Shown: positions 36,501 through 46,989, counted from the first letter of the stretch. The stretch: 64,000 nt of DNA from Amia ocellicauda (GCF_036373705.1 NC_089855.1:48715318-48779317); one strand, 5' to 3'. Made by a program: numbers and translations. The notes: a model not told the origin generated them from the sequence alone.

Positions 36501-38668
36501 ATTGACCCATGAGCTCACCTGTCTCTCATCACCCCACACATCAGTGCAGGGTATTTAAACCCCATGGATCCAAGTGCTCTTTGTGAAGCCTTGTCTTCCC
36601 TTTAAGTGACATCCCAAGTCAGCTTACTATAGTGAAATAATTTCTGTGTATCGACCCTGTGCCCATTTCCTTGAATTTTTTGTTTGGATTGCCCTCTCTA
36701 CCCTTTTAACCTGGTTCTGACCATCCGCCTGCCCCGATTCATGGGCATTGGGTTCCCTACATTGCCCTGTTTGCCCGTTCTATGACCACTTTTGCCCTTG
36801 ACAGTGATTTCTGCCCTCCATCTGCTGCGCGCCTGGATCCCCTGCCACTTACTCCTAGGTGCTTGTTACAGGTGCTAGTAATCTCTCATTATTCACAGCT
36901 CCTGGTGGCACCCTGCAAAGAATAATAGACTAGGAGATTAGTGCACTGTGGTACAGTCTGATGAAGACGCAGAGTGCCTTAAGAGGGTCTGTGTATCAAT
37001 TCAATCTTCTATTTTTCAGAACTTTCAGAAAATTGAATTGATAAGCGGCACACAGACCTAGGAGGGACGGGACATGAATCGACTTTTGAAATTTGCAAAT
37101 TAGTGATGTATAGAGAACTAACTATTCTTCTGTGTTGTATGCTTTTCTGTCTGCTTTTTAAACTTACCTTCTTGTGAAAGGTTTTAACTATACTTATTTA
37201 AACATCCTGTCTGTTTTAATGTTTATGTAGTAGTATAGAAGGGATAAATATTTTGTTATGCTATCTGTGGGGTTTTGAAAGGGAACTGGATGTAGAGGGA
37301 GGAAGTGAAAGTGAAGGAGAAGTGCAGAGGTGGTTGCTTTCTTGGGCCTGTGCTCATACTACAGGCGATTCGTGAGGGACTTTGCCTGGCATACCACACT
37401 ACTACATCACCTGACTGGGAAAAGTGTACCCTTCCAGTGGACTGAGGAGTGCCAAGCTGCATTTGTTCATCTCTGTAATGCATTATCGGAGGAGCCTATC
37501 ATTGCACTTCCTGACTTCAGCCAGATGTTTTTGCTGTACACAGACACTTCACGGACAGCAGTAGGTGCAGTTCTGGCACAGTGCTGGCGCAGGTGCAGGA
37601 AGGACTGGAAAGAGTGATAGCTTACATGAGCCAAACCCTCACTGCCTCTGAAAAGCAATGGTCCACCTATGAAAGGGAATTGTGGGCTATTGTGTGGGCT
37701 GTACGTAAGTGCAGACATTTTTTAAAACTTCTCCCTTTTACTATTATTACTGACCACAAGCCTTTATTCGGACTTAGACACATTCCCATTGACAATGACC
37801 TCACAGGGCAACGCAGTCGTTGGGCCCTGGAACTGGACACATAAGACTGGACTGTTGTGCACAGAGAGGGTAGGAGACACACCAATGCAGATGCTCTCTC
37901 CCACCTCACCCTTGCTTGACCGCCCTGTAGCACTATGTGTGCATCGGTGCAGAGCGCACTGCAGACTTATGCATTGGACGTCCCTGCAGACTGTGATAAT
38001 CGGCCTGAAACTGCACATGGTGAGGCGAACACCATGCAATTCTTGACCCTCAAATTCTGCTGCTATCTGAGCATTTATCTGATCTGCCTGACATTGTACA
38101 GGCTGAGGTCCCTGTTGGGGATGTTTTTCTGTATTTGTTTGTGGTTATTTATTGCATATTGTTCATTGCTTTTTGCATATGGTTTTCTTGCATTATTCTT
38201 GCCTCTTCTGCAATGCATTTTCTGCAATTGTTTTGTTTCATTCTCTTGACTTTTATTTTTAGAAACAAGGATGTTTTTTTCAAAGGGGGTGATGTATGCA
38301 GCAGTGTGTAAGGGATAATCATATTGTTATGCTATCTGTGGGGTTTTAGAGGTATTATGATATTATGAGCTGCATGTTAGTGCCTCTACAGGTCTGTTAT
38401 TCTTCCATAATCAGTCACAGTGCCTTCACAACTGCTCAGACTCCTACATTTATAATACTTAAATGTCATTTTATGTGTAATTGATCTTTTAGATTTGGAG
38501 AATTATATTTAACCTGTACTGAAGAATAAGATCAGTCAATTGCATACTTACAGGCCAAACCGATTGCAATTGTTGCCACTGTCAGCAATACACACAGGAC
38601 TGAAAGGAAAATTGTGAAATAAGGGGTGAGGGTACATTTGTCCTCTACAGTCTCTGTAGGGCTATTGT
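23218..38668 (-). CDS. C-type lectin-like type II receptor, partial (5 exon candidates)
   Basis: Minus-strand order: transmembrane exon 38552-38668 (acceptor TTACAG, donor GTAAGT, phase 1-1) encoding a hydrophobic span with [20 protein letters not shown]; stalk exon 32489-32569 (phase 1-1, FDQIQKHIQ); a related stalk exon 30683-30753; first lectin exon 29919-30070 (phase 1-0, containing [21 protein letters not shown] and LVIIEN); second lectin exon 23218-23327 (phase 0-2, with [20 protein letters not shown]). These are the hallmarks of a C-type lectin fold: first disulfide cysteines, WIGL, and WVDG. Phases link TM, stalk 1, lectin 1 and lectin 2 without a break. No cytoplasmic start exon and no final exon (C-W-N-D-C region) were found. 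The closest families are KLR/CD209-like receptors; the ligand is unknown. Introns are packed with transposons. It may be an intact but stretched gene whose other exons I missed, or a pseudogene. Confidence 0.65.
23514..26240 (-). mobile_element. Degraded Ty3/gypsy pol
   Basis: In minus-strand order: a protease/RT junction ([10 protein letters not shown], 25753-26211); RT fragments (25460-25642 and downstream), where the active-site box reads YYLD then a stop codon (TAA at 25456-25458) then IIVTG; an RT thumb/RNase H segment ([10 protein letters not shown], 24938-25339); an integrase zinc-binding and catalytic region ([15 protein letters not shown] 24292-24693; NGSQFTA, WHPATNG 24051-24338); and a C-terminal tail (23514-23711). 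Many stops and shifts show it is dead. It lies inside the intron between the two lectin-domain exons. Confidence 0.88.
26857..28909. mobile_element. hAT-like insertion carrying a nested L2
   Basis: A perfect 8-bp direct repeat AGAGCAGC flanks it (26849-26856 and 28910-28917), and the uninterrupted CR1 copy has this sequence once. The ends are weak inverted repeats (CTGGCCCTATTTAA left; CAGGCCCACATTAA for the complement of the right end). The 8-bp duplication fits hAT transposons. I see no transposase. An L2 fragment occupies the middle. Confidence 0.65.
27484..28712 (+). mobile_element. L2 LINE 3' fragment
   Basis: Encodes the RT active-site region in one frame ([14 protein letters not shown], 27536-27580) and the following thumb and C-terminal part in other frames (27642-28451). 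It ends with the L2 tail TAAGTCGCCCTGGATAAGGG and an AATAA-rich tail. A shift near 27970 breaks the frame. It is closely similar to the copy at 61080-62395. Confidence 0.88.
29015..29268 (+). mobile_element. L2 3'-end fragment
   Basis: Contains only the noncoding L2 3' region, ending in TAAGTTGCCCTGGATAAGGG and TCTGCAAATAAATA. It abuts the 5'-truncated end of CR1 copy B. Confidence 0.75.
29345..29810. repeat. Unclassified interspersed repeat
   Basis: The text (AGCGGGTGAAACAGG, AACAGGTGGAGAGG, GTGACCTCTAGCTGTG) has the style of fish LTR or SINE-like dispersed repeats, but I could not assign it or find a second copy in this window. Confidence 0.3.
30683..30753 (-). pseudogene. Duplicate lectin stalk exon, frame-disrupted
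   Basis: It shares the start TTCACAGA-ACCAAAAT and the end ATTCAAG with the stalk exon at 32489-32569, and both are followed by a GT donor. It is 71 nt against 81 nt. Since flanking exons need phase 1 on both sides, inclusion would shift the frame. Read as is, it encodes a charged stalk-like segment ([15 protein letters not shown]). Confidence 0.6.
30868..31370. mobile_element. Tc1/mariner-derived fragments with a CA microsatellite
   Basis: 31066-31370 starts GGTGGGTGACAAATTAAAGG and later reads GGAGGCTCTGTTATGCTGTG, which translates to a [18 protein letters not shown] segment as in Tc1 transposases. 30868-30905 is a second copy of the outer end (GGGTGACACATAAATGAGTG). Between them lies a CA/CG-rich microsatellite at about 31001-31067. 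No complete transposase remains. Confidence 0.65.
31001..31067. repeat. CA/CG dinucleotide microsatellite
   Basis: Alternating CACACGCGCACGCGCGCACG followed by about 22 CA units. Confidence 0.95.
33180..34920 (+). repeat. LTR-like interspersed repeat (copy 1)
   Basis: Includes a promoter-like part (CCAATCACC near 33461, ACTATAAGAAACAG near 33483), a CT microsatellite (33509-33541) and AAATAAAGAACTTTAC near 33695. Then comes a 700-bp block (33780-34480) that recurs inverted at 40565-41165. A second AATAAA near 34778 and CCAATTATTACAG near 34820 follow. TATA, poly(A) signals and dispersed copies suggest an LTR or retroelement leader. The open frame at 33749-34159 has no recognisable domain. 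Confidence 0.5.
34930..36390. other. AT-rich intronic DNA, no feature seen
   Basis: Very AT-rich with short ATT/AAT runs. No exon, RNA gene or transposon domain recognised. Confidence 0.4.
36390..36900 (+). repeat. Possible decayed LTR
   Basis: A TATTTAAACCCC promoter-like motif (about 36551) is followed by pyrimidine-rich sequence of the type seen in fish gypsy LTRs. A gypsy pol fragment lies 400 bp downstream, which fits but does not prove a shared origin. Confidence 0.3.
36986..37058. repeat. Imperfect inverted repeat / hairpin
   Basis: Left arm GGTCTGTGT plus ATCAATTCAAT (36986-37005) pairs with ATTGAATTGAT and ACACAGACC (37032-37058), with a 26-base loop and a 7-base bulge in the right arm. 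It could be a small MITE remnant. Confidence 0.6.
37230..38347 (+). mobile_element. Ty3/gypsy fragment with LTR-like ends
   Basis: 37330-37617 and 37581-37844 together encode RT thumb and RNase H ([58 protein letters not shown], then TNADALSH after a stop), with one frameshift near 37590. The text GTTATGCTATCTGTGGGGTT occurs at about 37254-37273 and again at 38327-38346. The second copy follows a purine-rich AAAGGGGGTGATG (polypurine-tract-like), so these may be LTR edges of an internally deleted element. Confidence 0.75.
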
Positions 38669-39331
38669 CTGTAAAAAAAAAAAAAAGAAAAATATTGAAA
38701 CAATGAATATATTTCAATCTGCAAACAAAAATATGTGTGAGGGGGGAAATATACCTGTGGGAAACCAGGAAATTACTTCTTAAATTGTGGGACTGAATGT
38801 ACAAATGCTGTACAAGTGCTGGTCAGTCACAGATCGGTGTTGGTGAGTCTCTATAATTGAAACAGGTGAGGAGCACAGCTCTCGATGTGTCGCTGCTAAA
38901 ATACGCGTCTGCATTGGAAATCATTTATTTCCACAGCTGATTTAGGAGTTTATTCTAGGTGAAAAGCTGTGGCACCGTGGCCCCCCGGTCATGTGTGTGA
39001 CCTTTTATATTTTTGAGGCGAGGTTGACATCTGTCCACATGACAAACGATGTACATTGTAGCTGCTTATTTATAGAAATCAGGAAAACCCAATAGCTGTG
39101 TTTGTGTAGTGTTTTTGACAGTACAAAGTGCCGCTCTTGCCCCAGTCCAGAGTGAGCAGAGGCACCGAACAGGGAATCTGCGTGCAATCAACTCACTGAC
39201 TGACTAACAGCAGCTCTATACAGGACATCATATTAATACATCACATCCTATTTGCTAATAACCAGGAACTGCTGCAACTAAGGTTCCACACTATAAAGTG
39301 CAGTAAACCTCCGTGACATTACATTATATAT

Positions 39332-40555
39332 ACACTCACCTAAAGGATTATTAGGAACACCTTACTAATACTGTGTTTGACCCCCTTTCGCCATCAGAAC
39401 TGCCTTAATTCTACGTGGCATTGATTCAACAAGGTGCTGAAAGCATTCTTTAGAAATGTTGGCCCATATTGATAGGATAGATTCTTGCAGTTGATGGAGA
39501 TTTGTGGGATGCACATCCAGGGCACGAAGCTCCCGTTCCACCACATCCCAAAGATGCTTTATTGGGTTGAGATCTGGTGAATGTGGGGGCCATTTTAGTA
39601 CAGTGAACTCATTGTCATGTTCAAGAAACCAATTTGAAATGATTCGACCTTTGTGACATGGTGCATTATCCTGCTGGAAGTAGCCATCAGAGGATGGGTA
39701 CATGGTGGTCATAAAGGGATGGACATGGTCAGAAACAATGCTCAGGTAGGCCGTGGCATTTAAACGATGCCCAATTGGCACTAAGGGGCCTAAAGTGTGC
39801 CAAGAAAACACCCCCCACACCATTACACCACCACCACCAGCCTGCACAGTGGTAACAAGGCATGATGGATCCATGTTCTCATTCTGTTTACGCCAAATTC
39901 TGACTCTACCATCTGAATGTCTCAACAGAAATTGAGACTCATCAGACCAGGCAACATTTTTCCAGTCTTCAACTGTCCAATTTTGGTGAGCTTGTGCAAA
40001 TTGTAGCCTCTTTTTCCTATTTGTAGTGGAGATGAGTGGTACCCGGTGGGGTCTTCTGCTGTTGTAGCCCATCCGCCTCAAGGTTGTACGTGTTGTGGCT
40101 TCACAAATGCTTTGCTGCATACCTCGGTTGTAACGAGTGGTTATTTCAGTCAAAGTTGCTCTTCTATCAGCTTGAATCAGTCGGCCCATTCTCCTCTGAC
40201 CTCTAGCATCAACAAGGCATTTTCGTCCACAGGACTGCCGCATACTGGATGTTTTTCCCTTTTCACACCATTCTTTGTAAACCCTAGAAATGGTTGTGCG
40301 TGAAAATCCCAGTAACTGAGCAGATTGTGAAATACTCAGACCGGCCCGTCTGGCACCAACAACCATGCCACGCTCAAAATTGCTTAAATCACCTTTCTTT
40401 CCCATTCAGACATTCAGTTTGGAGTTCAGGAGATTGTCTTGACCAGGACCACACCCCTAAATGCATTGAAGCAACTGCCATGTGATTGGTTGATTAGATA
40501 ATTGCATTAATGAGAAATTGAACAGGTGTTCCTAATAATCCTTTAGGTGAGTGTA
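39332..40555 (-). mobile_element. Complete Tc1/mariner element (DD36 spacing)
   Basis: The terminal inverted repeats are near identical: TACACTCACCTAAAGGATTA, continuing TTAGGAACACC, at the left, and the complement ending GGTGAGTGTA at the right. TA dinucleotides flank it, as expected for TA target duplication. The only ORF is the transposase on the minus strand. The right end joins a TATATA stretch that directly abuts LTR-like repeat copy 2, so it probably inserted into that repeat. Confidence 0.95.
39365..40405 (-). CDS. Tc1/mariner transposase, full length, third catalytic residue Lys
   Basis: Uninterrupted 346-codon frame. Residues 1-115 carry paired helix-turn-helix DNA-binding domains (SISQSAQLLGFSRTTISRVY and a second one near 70-112). 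The DDE domain follows: first Asp D155 in AWSDESQF, second Asp D246 in QQDNAPCH, and the third position in SPDLNPIKHLWDVV, 36 residues after D246. That spacing matches the DD36E (Incomer) group of Tc1/mariner. The expected Glu is Lys (K283; plus-strand CTT at 39557-39559 where CTC would give Glu). The protein should still bind ends but is predicted to be unable to cut or join DNA. The start follows CTGAATGGG at 40405. Confidence 0.95.
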   Translation of the reverse strand: MGKKGDLSNFERGMVVGARRAGLSISQSAQLLGFSRTTISRVYKEWCEKGKTSSMRQSCGRKCLVDARGQRRMGRLIQADRRATLTEITTRYNRGMQQSICEATTRTTLRRMGYNSRRPHRVPLISTTNRKKRLQFAQAHQNWTVEDWKNVAWSDESQFLLRHSDGRVRIWRKQNENMDPSCLVTTVQAGGGGVMVWGVFSWHTLGPLVPIGHRLNATAYLSIVSDHVHPFMTTMYPSSDGYFQQDNAPCHKGRIISNWFLEHDNEFTVLKWPPHSPDLNPIKHLWDVVERELRALDVHPTNLHQLQESILSIWANISKECFQHLVESMPRRIKAVLMAKGGQTQY

Positions 40556-40556
40556 T

Positions 40557-41170
40557 ATATATATCTCATTTACGTTTAGGTGCCGAGAAAGATCATTACT
40601 TGTTACCACAATTTCCCTTAACTGATTATTATTCAATGATTAAGGAGAGGCAGGGCCACCTATATTCTGGTGTCTATTAACTTTTGTCAATGCAACACAC
40701 ATTTATATTTAAGAAAACTAAATGATATTACACATTCTAGAGTTATGAATCACAGATTAACATTTCTAATTGATTTCTCAAATGTCATGAATCACAAACT
40801 CCAAACTGTTAAACTTATCTGAACTTCGTCGCAGAGAGGCCTCTCTGTCTTCGGGCTCAGATAACAGCACACGGCACGAGGTCCGTGTGGTTTGGAACAA
40901 AGGCAGTCCGGTTCGGCTTTGTCCAAGAACTTCCACTCAGTCGATGCACCTGGAAGTTGGGGTTTCGAGAAGGTAGAGTCTTTTCCAAACAGATTTTCCA
41001 CTGGTTTGAAGGCTCCAAGGTTGTGCACAAAATCTTCTTTGTAAGCAGGGTCTCTGACTGTACTTATTTGAAGACAAAGTCTTTGAGGAAAGCAGGGCCC
41101 TGTTTGGTTCCAAGGGTCAAGTTTCTAAAGACTCAAATACCTATTTAAATGACTGACACTTTCGTATTCC
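40557..41170 (-). repeat. LTR-like interspersed repeat (copy 2, inverted)
   Basis: Inverted copy of 33780-34480 with few differences: for example the same GTGCCGAGAAAGAT edge, CAACACACATTTATATTTAA, and the block giving the frames at 40792-41028 and 33749-34159. It is interrupted or bounded at its low-coordinate end by the Tc1/mariner element. Confidence 0.85.
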
Positions 41171-42049
41171 TGCAGAATAGAAAAGCCCGCAGAGTGCAGA
41201 ATGTAACACATTATAGCACATGTGTTGTGTGATTATTTTTAAATACTTAACTTTAATACTAATAATAACAACAACACCAACCACAACAACAATAATAATC
41301 ATAATAATGAATACACATTTTTACAACAGAATTTGTAAAAGTAGTAGTGGCATTAAGGTACAATAGTGCTACATTACTTTCAAAAGTGAATATAATTAAA
41401 AAGCCAATTATGTTTTAATGAAGTTGAATTGTTATACACTGTTATAGTAGTGTATTTGTTATAGTCTATGCTCACCCACCTCGACATGAAATGGCATAGC
41501 TTAAATATACAGGTAGTTTTCAATAAGTGAGTACAGTTTAAGTGTAAGTGCATCCATTTCCATTATGACATTATGATTTTCAACTCACAGGGTTGTGGTT
41601 TGACAATGATCATTCAAGAGCAAAAAAGCAAAAAGAGAGAACTGATGTGCTTTTAAGAAATTTAAGAAAGCTCTTTCCATGTTGTTGTCCATGTAAGATT
41701 TTCCTTATCCATCTTATTATAAAAATCTATCAAATTTATATATTGTATCACTGTGCAGGGCATTGAAAAATGAGTCCGTGATCAAGGTTGAAAGCCATAT
41801 ACAGATCCAGCAATTTCAGCTACGGCAGTGTCAGCAGGTGTGTGACTGCGGCTGGGCTGACAGGTGGCTGTGGGAATGCTCCATATATCTTGGCCTGCGG
41901 CTATGTAATTGCACCACCATGGGGATCCTTTCTCTCCATTTATATTAATGTTTATATACTATGCCCCCAGTGTGTCAGAATATACACATGACATTAAATT
42001 CGCATTAAATTTGAATTAAATAAAATAAGCATGATGCTTGATGGCAAAT

Positions 42050-43640
42050 CAGACTGACACCCGATGGGTGATATCAAATATGAGTGATAACTGAGGGCTG
42101 AACGCTAAACTTACTGAGGGCTGATCGCAAAACAATAGGTTATTATCATAACCCCAGTTCCCTGAAAAAGAAAGACAGCCATTACCTAATGGGAAGAGCC
42201 TTCTGACCTGCCAATAATTGAAAGCATGTACCAAAGCTGCCCAATAGGGGCCCTGCTGTCAGGAGGAAGACCTGCCCCCAGCGTCTGTGAAAAGTCTCCT
42301 CCAGACAGTTCTTGCAGTGTGGCACCGTGAAAGAGAGCCCACGACGTGGCTTGTCCCCTAGTTGAGTGCCCTGAAATGTGTTCAGGCATGGGAACATTAG
42401 CAGTCTCATAGGTGAGCCAGATCCCGTCCACCACCCAGTGCACCACTCGCTGTTTTGAAACCGCCCTTCCTCTGGTGGTGGAACCATAGCAGACAAACAG
42501 CTGGTCAGATTTGCAGCTCTGCGCAATCCTCTGCATATTGCACCTCAAAGGGCAGAGTGTGTGTAGTCTGCGGTGCTCATCCGATGCATGTGGAGGGGGA
42601 TGGAAAGACTCCAGGACAACAGGTTGGTTTATATGGAACACCAACATGACCTTGGGCAGGAAGGCCGGGTTCGTCCTGACAGTGACTCTGTCATTGCTTC
42701 CTGAGTCGTTTATCCACAGACAAGGCGTGAATTTCACTAATACTCCATGCAAATGTTATCGCTACAAGAAAGGCTACCTTAAGCGAGAGGAAGCAGAGCT
42801 CCGTTGTGGAGATGGGCTCAAAGGGAGCACCGCTCACTCCTTTTAACACTAATTCCACATCCCAGGCTGGAATTGTGTCCTTTATCGGTGGTCTCAAGCA
42901 TCTCACACCTTTCAGAAAGTTCATCGCCAGGAAATGGGCTCCTGGGGAGACATTATCTATTTTATCATGACATGCTGAGATGGCAGCCAGATAAGCTTTC
43001 AGCGTGGATGCAGATTTCCAATCTTCAAGCAGCTGTTGCAGGAACACAGGATTGTCGATATGGAGCATGACACTGGGTCCATACGTCTGTCTAGACACCA
43101 GAAAGAGTGTGACCCCCAGACCACACCCTGGTGGATGGAGCCCTGGCCGACTGCAGCATTTCCACAACATTAACAGGCAGCCCTAGAGACATTAGACGGT
43201 GCCTTTCATGGGCCAAAACCACAACTGCCGCTGTGCTGGGTTGGGGTGCTGATCATCTGTGCCAGCATAGCGAACCACAATTATCTTAGCCACCAAGGCG
43301 CAATCAGGAGAACTTGAGCTCCTTCCTGGCGAATCATCTCCAGTGTCAGTGGAAGAAGTGGCAGTGGGGGTAAGGCATAAAGCAGTTCCTGCGGCCATGG
43401 GTGAGCAAAAGCGTCCACACCCAGCAGGCCACCTCCCATCTAGGGAGAACCACAAAGGACAGTGGGTCGTTGCTTGTGTAGCGAAGAGGCCCGGGGGTGA
43501 GCAGGGGAGGGAAGAGGTTTGCGGGCAATGGCGGCCTCCTCGGTTTTTGGAGAAGACATTTTCTTTGTCTTCTGACCTGAGTCCCACCCCGCGGCGCTCT
43601 TAGAAGATTTTTTTCTGAACATCATGGGGTTCATTCTTTA
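42050..43640 (-). mobile_element. DIRS-like tyrosine recombinase retroelement remnant
   Basis: In minus-strand order: a fragment resembling the RT/RNase H end of fish DIRS elements (HPWPQELLYALPPLPLLPLT across frames, about 43330-43420); then a recombinase N-terminal segment (SASTLKAYLAAISACH, FLKGVRCLRPP, 42691-43170); then the catalytic part (DQLFVCYGSTTRG, VSKQRVVHWVVDGI, HSTRGQATSWALF, 42186-42752). The H-x-x-R box of tyrosine recombinases is visible as HSTR. Frames are broken and no inverted or split direct repeats were identified. Confidence 0.8.
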
Positions 43641-43644
43641 TTTC

Positions 43645-44090
43645 TGTAAGAAGTTACTACTATAAGGCTTCTGTTTGACCTTGGAGAGTTATCCAACTAC
43701 CAAAGAGCTTTGCTCAGTTAAATGTCGGTTATATACTATATTTCGTAAGTTAAATAAGTGTGGTTTAGTTTAATTTACTTACTGTCAGGAAAAAAATATT
43801 AAAATTGTGTTTTCGTTCTTTATGTCTGTAAGAATGTTACTAGTTAGTTGTACTGAAGTCTGTTCAAATGTCTTACTGTCAATACAACCAAGACCATTAA
43901 GGTCTTCAGACCGCACCCCCAAGCTATTGTAATGTGCAAATTATATAAATATACATACACACATAGGCTTGTGCTTAGATCGTATTGAGTGTATTTACTT
44001 AATCTTAATTCATGAATGGATTATATTTGATATTTATTTAAAATAATTTGATGTTTTGTTACTAATATTATTACAAATGCTGATTTTATT
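43645..44090. other. AT-rich spacer
   Basis: No gene, RNA or transposon domain recognised. Confidence 0.4.
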
Positions 44091-44092
44091 AG

Positions 44093-46989
44093 AACATAAG
44101 AACATAAGGAAGTTTACAAATGAGAGGAGGCCATTTGACCCATCGTGCTCGTTTGGTGTCCATTAATAACTGAGTGATCCAAGGATCCTTTCCAGTCTAT
44201 TTTTAAATGTTCTCAAACTTTCAGCTTCTACCACATCGCTGGGTAGTTTATTCCAGATTGTGACGCCTCTCTGTGTGAAGAAGTGTCTCCTGTTTTCCGT
44301 TTTGAATGCTTTGAAGCCCAATTTCCATTTGTGTCCCTGGGTGTGTGTGTCCCTGCTGATCTGGAAAAGCTCCTCTGGTTTGATGTGGTCGATGCCTTTC
44401 ATGATTTTGAAGACTTGGATCAAGTCCCCACGTAGTCTCCTCTGTTCCAGGGTGAAAAGGTTCAGGTCCTCAGTCTCTCAGTAGGACATTCCCTTCAGAC
44501 CTGGAATAAGTCTGGTTGCTCTCCTCTGAACTGCCTCTAGAGCAGCGATATCTTTCTTGAAGTGTGGAGCCCAGAACTGTCCACAGTATCCAGATGAGCT
44601 CTAACTAGTGCATTGTACAGTCTGAACATCACTGCCCTTGTTCTCAATTCTACACTTTTGACAATATACCCTAGCATTCTGTTTGCCTTTTTTATTGCTT
44701 CCCCACATTGTTTGGATGGAGAAAGTGAGGAGTCCACGTAGATTCCTAGGTCTTTCTCACGTGTTACTTCATCTAGTTCTATTCCTCCCATAGTGTAGTT
44801 ATAGTGGACATTTTTGTTACCTGCATGTATTACCTTGCACTTGTCCTCATTGAATTTCATCTGCCAGGTGTCGCCCACAACTGAATATTATCTAAGTCCC
44901 TCTGAATAGCCTGTGCTGCTGAGATTGTATCTGCTTAGGCACCTTTTTTAGTATCATCTGCAAATTTGAGAAGTTTGCTAACTATCCCAGAGTCCAGATC
45001 ATTAATATAGATTAGAAAAAGCACAGGCCCTAGTACTGATCCCTGTGGATCTCCACTAACAACCTCACTCCAGTTAGAAGCGACTCCTCTAATCGACACC
45101 CTCTGTTTCCTAAACATCAACCAGTTCATAATCCATCTACTTACATTACCCTGAATGCCTACAGCTTCCAATGTGAGGATCAGTCTTTGGTGTGGAACCT
45201 TATTAAAAGCTTTTTGGAAATCTAAGTGTATCATATGATATGCTTTCACGTGATCTACAGCTCCAGTTGCATGTTCAAAAAATTCTAATAAATTAGTAAG
45301 ACATGATCTGCCTCGTCTAAACCCATGTTGACTATCTCCAAGAATATGGTTTTCATTAAGATGCTCCTCTGTTTTCTTTCTAATAACTTTTTCCAACATT
45401 TTACAAGTGATGCAGGTGAGACTGAATGGTCTGTAATTTCCTGGCTCAGTTTTGTCCTCTTTCTTGTGGATTGGTATGACATTTGCTGTCTTCCAATCAG
45501 TCGGCACATCCCCTGTTCTAAGTGTCATTTGGAATAATCGAGTTAGCAGCCTATAAATAATTTCCCTAATTTCTTTAAGTACTGTTGGAAATATCCCATC
45601 TGGCCCAGGTGATTTGTTTGTTTTTAATTCTGCTCGTCCGTTTAGTACCTCCTCCTCATTTATCCTGATCTCTCTTAGGGTTTGACTGGACTGATTGTTA
45701 ACCCATGACATGTTATCTGTCTTTTCTTTTGTAAAAACCTCTGTGAAATACTCATTTAGAACATTTGCCACATCTCATTAATTTTCCAAGATACTTCAGT
45801 TTTTGCCCTTTATCTGTTTCACTTCCTCCTTTATTGACTTTATTTGCTGTTGTAATATTGAAAAAAACCTCTTTGCATTAGTTTTATCTCCAAGAGCTGT
45901 TTCTTTCTATTTCCCTCTTTGCTTTCCTGATCCCTTTCTTAAGATCTCTTTGCAGCTCAACATATTCTTTGAATTTTGTTTCATCACTATCCCTTTTGTA
46001 TGCACTATACAACATTTTCTTTCTATTTTTTTGCATACCTTTATTAAACCATTTTGGCCAGTGTTTTTTGGTCCTCAATTTGCTAAGTTTTGGTACAAAT
46101 TGCTCCTGAGCCTCAAGTAGTAAATTCTTAAAATATAACTATCAATTTTCAACTGACTCTGTATCCAGTGTGCTCCAGTCTACCTCTTCTAAATGCCATC
46201 TCATACCTTCAAGGTTTGCTTTTCTAAAATTGTAGACCATTGTTTTAGACTTGGACCTTGTTTTTTTTAAAGAATGCCTCAAAGCTAATCATATTGTGAT
46301 CACAATTTGCCATTGGTTCTCTTATTAGTGTCCCCCTGACTCTATCTTGGTCATTTGAAAAGATCAAGTCAATACATGTGCTCTCACTGGTTGGTTACCC
46401 GACAAATTGTGTTAGAAAGCAGTCATTTACCATCTCAACCATTTCTATTTCTGCTTCTGTAGTCCCCACTGGGCTTTCCCAGTCTAAGTTTGGGAAATTG
46501 AAATCCCCCATTATAACAGCCACATCCTTGCTACATGCAGTCCTGATTACACTGTACAATGCAGCATCTTTCTGAATATCTGAGTTGGGTGGCCTGTAAC
46601 ACTCCTACCACTAATCCTCCAGATCTTTTATTCAAACGTTTGGCCCACAAAGATTTTGTTTCATTACTGGGATCTCATACAAGTTCTTCAGCCTCAATGT
46701 CATTTTTCACATATAATGCTACCCCACCCCCTCTTCGATTTTGCCTGTCCCTCCTAAACTGTGTGTATCATTTCAACTTGTATTCATCCCCATCATTTTC
46801 TGTAAGCCATGTTTCAGTCACTCCTACAACATCATAGTCACACGCCAGCACTGTGGCTTCCAGGTCTAACATCTTGTTCCTTTTACTCCTGGCATTGAGG
46901 TACAAACATTCTCAATTTCACTGCACATACGCTCTCCCAATGCATTAGCACCCCTTCTGTTTAGATGTAGACCGTGCGGTTTGTACAGG
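44093..46989 (-). mobile_element. CR1 LINE, long antisense copy (copy C)
   Basis: Read on the minus strand it begins in the end of the esterase-like ORF1 (near 46989) and runs through the endonuclease (CITVTET/VTET region near 46805; MGDFNFPNLDW near 46500). The linker and RT follow ([40 protein letters not shown], catalytic LLKFADDT near 44960). The 3' region ends in GGCCTCCTCTCATTTGTAAA and TTCTTATG octamers at 44093. The RT frame 44935-45771 is open for 278 codons, but other parts carry stops and shifts. It is about 2.9 kb and the most complete CR1 here. Confidence 0.92.
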
